Source: Coprothermobacter sp.
Lineage (GTDB): Bacteria; Coprothermobacterota; Coprothermobacteria; Coprothermobacterales; Coprothermobacteraceae
DNA length: 11,552 nucleotides
Reading direction: 5' to 3'
Assembly: GCA_003476705.1 (NCBI GenBank)
Contig: DMVM01000060.1
Location: 7,765-19,316, forward strand
The notes beneath the pieces were generated by a model, which saw only the letters and a list, made by a program, of their open reading frames with translations, was not told the DNA's origin and made no database searches. Numbering within the stretch: position 1 is the stretch's first letter; every line of letters starts with the position of its first letter. The position numbers and the translations under genes are program-made. This document shows, in pieces, positions 1-4,780 of this stretch.

Positions 1-1022
1 GCGTCGATCCACTTGTTATCAAAAGCCGTCCTTGCAAGATCGGAGAGTTCGGGTGCGAACTTTCCGAAATTGGTCACAATGTAGTCCCGTGCATCATTTA
101 TGCTGAACTTACGGCTGCTTCTGCCTACAGGTGCAAAAAGATCATACCAAGGCAATTGTTCTCCATGTCCGAGAATTTCCGCCTTGATTTTCAGGTACCT
201 ACGGAATACGGGCAAACTCTCATTCATGACATCCATGAGAGTGTCAAAAATTGCCCTATCCATCTTTGCCGTTTCCAGTGTGGCTTCTAGCGGGTCGTTG
301 TAACCACGCTTCTTGGATATGGTCAAAAACTCCCCTTTGATACCGTTTAGGCTAGATGCAACCGCCTCATCAATTTTCTCATAGGCCTTGAGCTCAGCCT
401 CATAAGCTGCCATGCGCACGTTCCTATCTTCGTGGTAAGCCATATTGCGCACAACCGTGAGCGGAAGTTTTTCTTCTTTGCCATCCTTCTTCATGTCCAC
501 AAGCAGCTTAGCTGTGAGGTTACCTTGCAACCTTGACCAAGCCAAACTGCCTGTGCTTTGCAATTTGCTTATGAGCTCTTCCTCTTGCTCGCTTAGCAAC
601 CTACGAGCATAACGCACGGAATCCCTTATGAAATACTCATGTTCTTTAAGTAATGCGGATTTTCCAATAACCTCATCAAGGTTTTCCAAACCCGCCAGCC
701 ACTTCTTAAACCTTGTGTCACCCAGAGCCATATCGGCTACTACGGTGTGCACACGATCGGCTGCCTTCGCTGCCTGCTCGTTATAGGCCTCCACACTAAT
801 GGTCAGCTGCGCAAAAGCGCCCAGTTTCTCATAAAGCTCAGCAATAGCCATGGTATGTTTAATGCCTGCTTCTGCTTTAGAAACGGGATCAGTGTAATCC
901 TTTAAGGCTCCTTGGGACCAGTCGTTAAACTCTTTAACACGGTTTTCCAGCTCCTTCAAATCCCCTTGAAACTCAGGAGAATCAAAAGTGGGATAAAGTT
1001 CACGTAAGGACCATTCCATCAT
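1..1022 (-). CDS. M3-family oligoendopeptidase (PepF-like), N-terminal part, cut by window edge
   Basis: This reading frame translates without interruption for 340 codons and runs off the left edge, so its C-terminus is missing. The opening (MMEWSLRELYPTFDSPEFQG) and the acidic helical N-terminal half, with blocks such as 'Y-E-K-L-G-A-F-A-Q-L-T' and 'P-L-T-V-V-R-N-M-A-Y-H-E-D-R-N-V-R', are typical of the PepF/M3 oligoendopeptidase family. These are cytoplasmic zinc metallopeptidases that cut short peptides. Full-length members have about 600 residues, and the HEXXH zinc motif lies in the C-terminal half, so it is not visible here and catalysis cannot be confirmed. Start choice: two ATGs are adjacent (1022 and 1019); a strong GGAGGTGA lies eight bases before the first. 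The gene is divergent from birA and the two promoters share about 60 bp. Family assignment is confident; the exact subfamily is not. Confidence 0.85.
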   Translation of the reverse strand, partial: MMEWSLRELYPTFDSPEFQGDLKELENRVKEFNDWSQGALKDYTDPVSKAEAGIKHTMAIAELYEKLGAFAQLTISVEAYNEQAAKAADRVHTVVADMALGDTRFKKWLAGLENLDEVIGKSALLKEHEYFIRDSVRYARRLLSEQEEELISKLQSTGSLAWSRLQGNLTAKLLVDMKKDGKEEKLPLTVVRNMAYHEDRNVRMAAYEAELKAYEKIDEAVASSLNGIKGEFLTISKKRGYNDPLEATLETAKMDRAIFDTLMDVMNESLPVFRRYLKIKAEILGHGEQLPWYDLFAPVGRSSRKFSINDARDYIVTNFGKFAPELSDLARTAFDNKWID

Positions 1023-1049
1023 GGTTACCTTCACCTCCACTTTCAGTTT

Positions 1050-1070
1050 AACACTGTTATAATGTGTCAA
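1050..1070 (-). promoter_or_regulatory. Candidate promoter elements for the M3 peptidase gene
   Basis: On the minus strand a perfect TTGACA lies at 1070-1065, but no -10 sits at normal spacing behind it; the nearest, TAAACT, is only 14 bases away. Alternatively TATAAC at 1061-1056 could be the -10, overlapping the birA -10 on the other strand. One of these probably drives the peptidase gene, but which one cannot be decided from sequence. Confidence 0.25.
1055..1063 (+). promoter_or_regulatory. Extended -10 promoter of birA
   Basis: The sequence TGTTATAAT is a perfect extended -10 box (TGn followed by TATAAT at 1058-1063). No good -35 stands 16-18 bases upstream, which is common for extended -10 promoters. 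Initiation about seven bases downstream would give a leader of only about 15 nt that begins almost directly with the AGGGGGTG ribosome site. The position fits birA. The start point is inferred. Confidence 0.5.
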
Positions 1071-1084
1071 AGGGGGTGCTCACC

Positions 1085-1786
1085 ATGAGAATACAGAAGT
1101 TCGAAGTGGTGGAATCCACAAACGACCTTGCTCGCAAATATATTTTGGATGGTAACAAAGAACCTGCGGCTTTTGTGGCGGAGCATCAAACCAGGGGCAA
1201 AGGTCGTCTGGGTCGAGTGTGGCAAGACGATCCAGGGAAAAGTCTGTTGGTAAGCTTCGCTTTACCAGGCAGTGTCTACAGTAATCCACCTTTGCTTGGA
1301 CTTGCTACTGCTGTTTTTGTTGGGGAGTATTTGGATTTACTCCCACTTCCCTGGGAAACCAAGTGGCCCAATGACGTACTAATCCAGGGTAAGAAGGTGG
1401 CAGGCATTCTGCCTGAAGGAATCTGGGAAGATGGACTTCTGGGTGTGGTGGTGGGTGTTGGCATCAATGTTAATCAAGATGAGTTTCCTAACGATACTGA
1501 GGCAACCTCTATAAAACGCGTATTCGGACAGGCTTTGCCAGTAGAACAGCCACTCATGTATCTAATCTACCGCATGGAGCAGGTGTACGAGCAAATCGTT
1601 GATTTTTCGGAAATCCTTACCACGTTCAAAGACAAATTCAGATCCATGGGAAAGAAACTGCGGGTGCGTAGCAACGATCAAGTTTGGGAAGGAACCGCTG
1701 TGGACATCGAAGAAGATGGAAGTTTGGTCCTTAACATGGAAGGTAAACTGGTAACGTTAGGTTGGGGTGAGGTTACGCTGCGGTAA
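1085..1786 (+). CDS. birA: Biotin--[acetyl-CoA-carboxylase] ligase, short form without HTH
   Basis: A 233-residue biotin protein ligase. It activates biotin with ATP to biotinyl-AMP and transfers it to a lysine of biotin carrier domains (acetyl-CoA or pyruvate carboxylase, decarboxylase pumps). Visible signatures: ESTND near residues 10-14, the nucleotide-binding loop GKGRLGRVW at 38-46 (a variant of GRGRxGRxW), KWPND at 93-97 and KKVAGILPE at 103-111. A small SH3-like C-terminal domain fits from about residue 190. The protein begins directly at the catalytic domain, so the N-terminal winged-helix repressor domain of E. coli-type BirA is absent (a class I ligase), and it should not regulate biotin synthesis itself. 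Start: ATG at 1085 is preceded by AGGGGGTG at good spacing; the in-frame GTG at 1064 lies upstream of that site and is rejected. It overlaps the 3' end of the convergent methyltransferase gene by 14 bp. Confidence 0.93.
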   Translation: MRIQKFEVVESTNDLARKYILDGNKEPAAFVAEHQTRGKGRLGRVWQDDPGKSLLVSFALPGSVYSNPPLLGLATAVFVGEYLDLLPLPWETKWPNDVLIQGKKVAGILPEGIWEDGLLGVVVGVGINVNQDEFPNDTEATSIKRVFGQALPVEQPLMYLIYRMEQVYEQIVDFSEILTTFKDKFRSMGKKLRVRSNDQVWEGTAVDIEEDGSLVLNMEGKLVTLGWGEVTLR

Positions 1787-2501
1787 TTTTCTCAAACACA
1801 GCGACAGTCCTCGGGGCTTCAGGGTAAAAAGGGTTGCCATTTAAGTCGCGGTAAGCAACTCTGAGGAAAAGCTGATAAGGTTCTGCCAAAGCCTGCAAAT
1901 CTTCTAAAGTATAGAGTCTTAGCTGCCTGGTTACCTTGTAGGTGCTCCCTGCATCCAGAAGAAATTGCCGTGTTGTGGTAAGTTTGCTACCTTTGAGCGC
2001 ATGCTGGTCAAGAACGTAACCACCATCAACTCTTTCCCACCACTTTCTGCAAAAGCGTGCTTGCCAACCTTCAAGGTTATCTACATCCAGCAAAAGTAAA
2101 CCACCAGGCGAAAGGAATTCTGACAATTTTCTGAACAGCTCTTGTTCTTCCTGATCACTTTGATCCCAGCCAATGCTGGTCCACAAGCTCACCACAGCTG
2201 AAAACTGCTTGAATACATTGATATTTTGCAGTTTGTTATGTATGATACGATTTGACCACAAAGGATTACGTTCTTTGAAAATTTGCACAAAAAACGGGTT
2301 CGGTTCCACCCCCCAGGCATCCAACCCCCAACGAAGGAAGTACTGCAAGTGACGTCCCCAACCGCAACCCACGTCCAAAATGCTGCGAGGCGAATCAAGT
2401 AGCTTCAGCGCAAGACGTGCCTCCCGCTCAGAGCGCTGCTCCAGTTTAGTTGCAAAGCATTTGTAGTAAAGCTCACCAAAGTAGTCAATACCATTTTCCA
2501 T
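1773..2501 (-). CDS. Class I SAM-dependent methyltransferase, substrate unknown
   Basis: A 242-residue Rossmann-fold methyltransferase. Counting from ATG 2501, motif I is ILDVGCGWGRH (41-51), the acidic residue that holds the SAM ribose is in GVEPN (64-68), the motif IV region is SLWTSIGW (105-112), and the post-I beta strand is SPGGLLLLDVDN (131-142). The C-terminal third has aromatic-rich strands (YRDLNGNPFYPEAPR) that probably bind the substrate, which I cannot name. The frame is open further upstream to a GTG at 2555, but those 18 codons lie in the right end of a transposable element and are unlikely to be native. The ATG at 2501 has no Shine-Dalgarno at normal distance: the only one, AGGAGGT inside the element end, is 15 bases away. 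No promoter of its own is visible, so expression may come from the element. The last 14 bp overlap birA on the opposite strand. Confidence 0.8.
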   Translation of the reverse strand: MENGIDYFGELYYKCFATKLEQRSEREARLALKLLDSPRSILDVGCGWGRHLQYFLRWGLDAWGVEPNPFFVQIFKERNPLWSNRIIHNKLQNINVFKQFSAVVSLWTSIGWDQSDQEEQELFRKLSEFLSPGGLLLLDVDNLEGWQARFCRKWWERVDGGYVLDQHALKGSKLTTTRQFLLDAGSTYKVTRQLRLYTLEDLQALAEPYQLFLRVAYRDLNGNPFYPEAPRTVAVFEKITAA

Positions 2502-2511
2502 ATAAAAGCAT
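2485..2511 (-). CDS. Eight-codon mini-ORF at the element junction (tentative)
   Basis: ATG at 2511 stands five bases after the GGAGG of the element's right end and encodes MLLYGKWY before a TGA at 2487-2485. It overlaps the methyltransferase start (2501) in another frame. The Shine-Dalgarno is better placed for this ATG than for the methyltransferase ATG, so ribosomes may load here and reinitiate. It may equally be untranslated; there is no evidence for a functional peptide. Confidence 0.2.
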   Translation of the reverse strand: MLLYGKWY

Positions 2512-2522
2512 TGTGACCTCCT

Positions 2523-2542
2523 CCCACCCCTAAAGGGGTGAG
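2523..2542 (-). repeat. Right-end hairpin of the IS605-type element
   Basis: On the minus strand CTCACCCC pairs with GGGGTGGG around a TTTA loop, giving eight pairs including one wobble. The guide tetranucleotide GAAG abuts its 5' foot (2546-2543) and the cleavage tetranucleotide TCAC (2516-2513) lies just 3'. In IS605 elements such a subterminal hairpin is what TnpA binds in single-stranded DNA; in the RNA it would be the last stem before the guide. Confidence 0.7.
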
Positions 2543-2566
2543 CTTCCTCTTTCACCGAGGAAAGCT
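2541..2566 (-). repeat. Penultimate stem-loop of the omega-RNA scaffold
   Basis: AGCTTTCCTC pairs with GAGGAAGCT with one bulged T around the loop GGTGAAA, a nine-pair stem on the minus strand. It overlaps the base of the right-end hairpin by two bases and contains the GAAG guide and the TGA stop of the tnpB remnant, so forming it may compete with guide/cleavage-site pairing. Confidence 0.5.
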
Positions 2567-2680
2567 TACGCGGATGTAGGGGCTGCTCCCCCGTATCTGC
2601 GCAGCGGCCTTCCTCTCCGGAGGCTTGAGTTCGGGCCGGTCCAGCCCTACGGCCTGTTCGAGACCCAGGCCAAACTTTCT
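2552..2680 (-). pseudogene. tnpB remnant, last 42 codons only
   Basis: The frame from 2680 to the TGA at 2554-2552 reads RKFGLGLEQAVGLDRPELKP and continues to the C-terminal residues RVSFPR. It has no start codon and is closed upstream by two TAA codons. A proline- and charge-rich tail right before a hairpin-bearing right end is what TnpB (OrfB) genes look like. Everything needed for catalysis (RuvC aspartates and glutamate, zinc ribbon) is missing, so no nuclease is made. The part probably survives because the DNA doubles as omega-RNA. Identity as TnpB is inferred from position, composition and tail character. Confidence 0.55.
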
Positions 2681-2682
2681 TT

Positions 2683-2688
2683 ATTATA
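2683..2688 (-). promoter_or_regulatory. Candidate -10 box inside the element
   Basis: A perfect TATAAT on the minus strand (2688-2683) sits exactly at the join between the AT-rich left end and the GC-rich tnpB tail. The -35 region is poor (TGTAGA at 16-base spacing, three of six matches). Initiation near 2676 would give the omega-RNA and could read on into the methyltransferase gene, which shows no other promoter. Confidence 0.35.
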
Positions 2689-2745
2689 CTACGAATGTTA
2701 CTTCTCTACACCATATCTAACAGTCTAAGCCAGGATGCCTTTCAT

Positions 2746-2765
2746 CCCACCCTTAAAAGGGTGGG
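2746..2765 (-). repeat. Left-end hairpin of the IS605-type element
   Basis: CCCACCC pairs with GGGTGGG around TTTTAA on the minus strand. Guide AAAG (2769-2766) abuts the 5' foot, and TTAC (2787-2784) is 18 bases further upstream. Two accessory small hairpins flank it: CCCG/CGGG at 2780-2770 and GGATG/CATCC at 2747-2733. Confidence 0.7.
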
Positions 2766-2783
2766 CTTTCCCGGCACGGGATT

Positions 2784-2788
2784 GTAAA
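2784..2788 (-). other. Target/TAM site TTTAC flanking the element's left end
   Basis: On the minus strand TTTAC (2788-2784) immediately precedes the element. IS605 elements insert 3' of such a tetra- or pentanucleotide, which stays in the empty site and serves as the TnpB target-adjacent motif. It is formed by the tail of the terminator U-tract. Confidence 0.6.
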
Positions 2789-2826
2789 ACAAAAGAGGGC
2801 GCCTGTAGGTTTTCATGCGCCCTCTT
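2786..2826 (-). terminator. Rho-independent terminator of the tkt-to-SIMPL gene cluster
   Basis: On the minus strand AAGAGGGCGC pairs perfectly with GCGCCCTCTT (2826-2817 with 2802-2793) around a 14-base loop and is followed by TTTTGTTTT. It lies 57 bases after the stop of the SIMPL gene and is the only strong terminator in the window. On the plus strand there is no T-run after the stem, so it acts one way. Confidence 0.88.
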
Positions 2827-2882
2827 CCCCAGCAAGTGACTTGCTAAACGTTCTTACAGCACAGTACTCTTTTAGTGCCCTA

Positions 2883-3614
2883 TTATTGATTGATGACGTA
2901 AGAAACAGATACACTGACGCTTATTTCTTGAACACCGGGCATGATGTTGATGTCCTGTGCCATTGCTTGTACATCCTTGGATAATGAGCTCTGGCTTTGC
3001 CAAATTGGTGTAAAGCTATCTAAAACCTGTACACTGGCTAATTTACCTGGTGTGGCATGCTCAACAGACAAAGCCACTTCAGCTTTGTGACGAGCGTCAG
3101 CCATGGCATCCTTGATAAGCTGGTCCATGACAGAAGCGGTCTTCGAGTACTCGTATGTGATGCCGCTCATTCCAGTAGCACCCGCAGTAAATGCTGCATT
3201 AATGATTGAAGGAAGGTCTTCTACGGAAGACTTAACAGAAATCTGCACAACTGCCCTGTATCCCAAAAGCTCAGTACCTTTTTCGGTGTAGTCGTACCAA
3301 GGGTAAACGCTTACATTACTGGTGTTTATGTTCTTTTCGTCCTTTACAATATCTTTTACAGCTTCCACTACGGCGTTGGTACCTTTGGTTACCTCAGCCA
3401 TGGCCTTCGAAGCTGTCTCCTGCGTTGTTTCTACTACAAACTTCACCGTACCGATGTCAGGAACAACTTCAACTTTTGCTATACCATTTACTGAAATGGT
3501 GGGTGTTTCCTGTGAATCCGTGCTGGCTGCTCCTACCGGTAATAGCCAAGCACCTAGTAAAACTGCCGCCACCACTGCCAATGCCAGCAGTGGACTGCTG
3601 TAGAACTTTTTCAT
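2883..3614 (-). CDS. Secreted or membrane-anchored SIMPL-domain (DUF541) protein
   Basis: A 243-residue exported protein. Residues 1-30 form a signal sequence (MKKFYSSP followed by the hydrophobic run LLALAVVAAVLLGAWLLPVG) with probable cleavage near GAA-STDS; it lacks a lipobox cysteine. Residues about 38-243 match the SIMPL/DUF541 family: ISVNGIAKVEVVPDIGTVKFVVET at the front, YRAVVQISVKSSV with GYRA-type strands in the middle, DAMADARHKAEVAL, and a closing beta strand EISVSVSVSYVI. SIMPL proteins in bacteria are cell-surface or periplasmic proteins of unclear biochemical role, some linked to oxidative stress. ATG at 3614 is set by GGAGGT eight bases upstream, but that site is buried in a hairpin (3620-3653), so translation may be conditional. 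It is the last gene of the cluster, 45 bases after the CvpA-like gene, and is followed by the terminator. Confidence 0.87.
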   Translation of the reverse strand: MKKFYSSPLLALAVVAAVLLGAWLLPVGAASTDSQETPTISVNGIAKVEVVPDIGTVKFVVETTQETASKAMAEVTKGTNAVVEAVKDIVKDEKNINTSNVSVYPWYDYTEKGTELLGYRAVVQISVKSSVEDLPSIINAAFTAGATGMSGITYEYSKTASVMDQLIKDAMADARHKAEVALSVEHATPGKLASVQVLDSFTPIWQSQSSLSKDVQAMAQDINIMPGVQEISVSVSVSYVINQ

Positions 3615-3619
3615 TTTGT

Positions 3620-3653
3620 ATCACCTCCGTAAAGTAGACGCACACGGAGGCAA
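3620..3653 (-). promoter_or_regulatory. Hairpin sequestering the SIMPL gene's Shine-Dalgarno (possible RNA thermometer)
   Basis: On the minus strand, right after the stop of the upstream gene, CCTCCGT (3650-3644) is perfectly complementary to ACGGAGG (3630-3624). The helix extends to about ten pairs with wobbles (TTGCCTCCGT with ACGGAGGTGA) around a 13-base loop. The whole GGAGGT ribosome site is inside the 3' strand. Such a layout is typical of translational switches and thermosensors. Function is inferred. Confidence 0.5.
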
Positions 3654-3659
3654 AAAGTT

Positions 3660-4130
3660 TCACACAGCCGTCACATTGCCAAAAATTGTCTCAAGTAGCC
3701 TAAAAGTCTGAGTTCCTTGGAAGTATGGAATGAGCCAGATGTAACTCTGCCATGAGCTTCTCAGCAGGGCGTTAAGCAAGTAAAGGTAAGCATAGCCGTT
3801 CACAATCACGCTACCCACAGCGTAAATAACTCTGCCAATGCCTGCCCTTGGCAAGATAAAGCCAAGTAAAGCCCTTAAAACTAGACGAGCAATAACGAAA
3901 AACAGGAGAAATGAAAGAACCAATGATAGAGGCTGACCATAAGAAGGATCTGCGCCCAGACTGGAGATGAGCTGAAAAACCCAGTGAGTAAGCTGTGTAG
4001 TTATAAAGCTACGCGATGCCACAGTGATAAACACACTCAAGGTGGTTGCCAGTGCACCTGCGCCACTGAGAAGGCCAGAGACAGCAAAGTAAACCACTAC
4101 TGCGGCAGTGATCCAATCAAGTGGAGCCAT
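3660..4130 (-). CDS. CvpA-like integral membrane protein
   Basis: About 156 residues with four likely membrane segments (roughly residues 6-22, 26-43, 68-92 and 102-124 counted from ATG 4130). The N-terminus APLDWITAAVVVYFAVSGLLSG, the third segment LVLSFLLFFVIARLVLRALLGF and a glycine-containing stretch before the fourth (GIGRVIYAVGSVIVNGYAY) follow the CvpA pattern. CvpA is an inner-membrane protein first found through colicin V production and later linked to envelope homeostasis; its molecular role is unsettled. Start is ambiguous. ATG 4130 lies two bases after the endonuclease III stop. A TTG at 4136 overlaps that stop and has AGGA six bases upstream. Translation is probably coupled to nth. 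Family assignment is moderate because the sequence is short and hydrophobic. Confidence 0.65.
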   Translation of the reverse strand: MAPLDWITAAVVVYFAVSGLLSGAGALATTLSVFITVASRSFITTQLTHWVFQLISSLGADPSYGQPLSLVLSFLLFFVIARLVLRALLGFILPRAGIGRVIYAVGSVIVNGYAYLYLLNALLRSSWQSYIWLIPYFQGTQTFRLLETIFGNVTAV

Positions 4131-4132
4131 TG

Positions 4133-4780
4133 TCAAAAACTATCCTTTTGGTCACTAATGCTGCCTGCATTACTGCTGGGGCAGCAATCCTTTAAGGGGC
4201 ATTTGTCACACAAGGGCTTTCTTGCCAGACAAATAGTTTTACCATGTCTCATAAAAGAATAGGAAAGCCTACCCCAGTACTCTGCTGGGAGCATTTTTCT
4301 GATTTCTTCTTCAGCTACATCGGCATCTTTGAAACTAAAACCCAGTCGGTTCAGTACTCTGAGTACGTGACGGTCCACAACCACAGCAGGCTGACCGAAA
4401 GCGCCCAGCACAACCATGGACGCCGTTTTCTTACCCACACCCGGAAGTTTTGTCAGATCTTCAATGCTGTTTGGTACCTCACCATGAAACTCCTCAACCA
4501 ACGCTTGACAACACTCTTTTAGTCGCTTGGCTTTGGTCTTGTAAAAATTCACCGGATAAATGGCCTTTTCCAGCGTTTCCACGCTGGCTTCGGCCATAGC
4601 TTGCGCAGATGGAAACTTAGGGAAGAACCCTTTGGTGATTTCGTTAACGGATTCATCGCTAGCCTGAGCAGCCAGCAGAGCGGCTATGAGAAGCTCATAA
4701 GGGCTACTAAATTCCAGGTCAAAATGCAAATCGTTCTTGTGGGTTTCAGATAAGATCTCCACTGCTTTTTGCAGCTCCAA
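4133..4780 (-). CDS. nth: Endonuclease III (DNA glycosylase/AP lyase)
   Basis: A 215-residue base-excision-repair enzyme that removes oxidised pyrimidines and nicks the resulting abasic site. Helix-hairpin-helix LPGVGKKTA spans 112-120 with the catalytic lysine K118; the catalytic aspartate is D136 in VVVDRHVLRV. LLAAQASDESVN (36-46) is the damage-pocket segment equivalent to LLSAQATDxSVN. A complete [4Fe-4S] cluster motif, C-x6-C-x2-C-x5-C, uses C184, C191, C194 and C200. Length is normal. The start is TTG 4780 with GGGAGG nine bases upstream; there is no ATG nearby. The first 35 bases overlap the 3' end of the upstream RNA methyltransferase gene, so translation is likely coupled. A 15-residue polar tail after the cluster is unremarkable. 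Confidence 0.95.
   Translation of the reverse strand: MELQKAVEILSETHKNDLHFDLEFSSPYELLIAALLAAQASDESVNEITKGFFPKFPSAQAMAEASVETLEKAIYPVNFYKTKAKRLKECCQALVEEFHGEVPNSIEDLTKLPGVGKKTASMVVLGAFGQPAVVVDRHVLRVLNRLGFSFKDADVAEEEIRKMLPAEYWGRLSYSFMRHGKTICLARKPLCDKCPLKDCCPSSNAGSISDQKDSF

Larger units (their letters stand above)
2513..2676 (-). ncRNA. Putative omega-RNA (TnpB guide-RNA scaffold)
   Basis: In IS605-family elements the transcript covering the 3' end of tnpB and the right end is the omega-RNA. It guides the TnpB nuclease, with the guide taken from the flank next to the right end. This stretch keeps that arrangement: the tnpB tail, a series of stems (GGCCTG/CAGGCC at 2671-2651, CCTC/GAGG, GGGG/CCCC, AGCTT..CCTC/GAGG..AAGCT at 2566-2541, then the right-end hairpin at 2542-2523), and the end GGTCAC at 2513. 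The guide would be the bases from 2512 downward, beginning AATGCTTTTATATGG. The target would need the TTTAC-type motif that flanks the left end. The scaffold would be about 164 nt if transcription starts near 2676. RNA production is inferred from family biology; no experiment supports it here. Confidence 0.55.
2513..2783 (-). mobile_element. Non-autonomous IS200/IS605-family element (solo ends plus omega-RNA)
   Basis: A 271-bp element read on the minus strand, left end at 2783 and right end at 2513. The left end has a hairpin (2746-2765) with AAAG immediately 5' of it, and TTAC flanks the element 18 bases upstream; AAAG/TTAC is exactly the guide/cleavage pair of IS608. The right end has a hairpin (2523-2542) with GAAG immediately 5' of it and ends in TCAC at 2516-2513. 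Compared with the IS608 pair GAAT/TCAA, both fourth positions have changed together, which preserves pairing. The interior has no TnpA Y1 transposase and no RuvC part of TnpB, so any movement would need a transposase supplied in trans. GC content of 2560-2670 is clearly above the surroundings. No target duplication is expected for this family. Identification rests on end structure; other copies in the genome would confirm it. Confidence 0.78.

Noticed and set aside
100..303. 67-codon plus-strand frame inside the M3 peptidase gene
   Set aside because: It is antisense to a well-supported peptidase frame and has no ribosome site or homology signal.
1064..1084. Upstream GTG start for birA
   Set aside because: The AGGGGGTG ribosome site lies between this GTG and the ATG at 1085, and the added residues match nothing in the family.
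2502..2555. N-terminal extension of the methyltransferase back to GTG 2555
   Set aside because: The 18 codons are the right-end hairpin of the mobile element, no ribosome site precedes the GTG, and homologous methyltransferases begin close to the ATG at 2501. Kept only as a possibility in the findings.
2831..2845. Small perfect hairpin AGCAAG-TGA-CTTGCT between the SIMPL gene and the terminator
   Set aside because: The stem is real, but it has no T-run and no recognisable role; it may only slow polymerase or protect the mRNA end.
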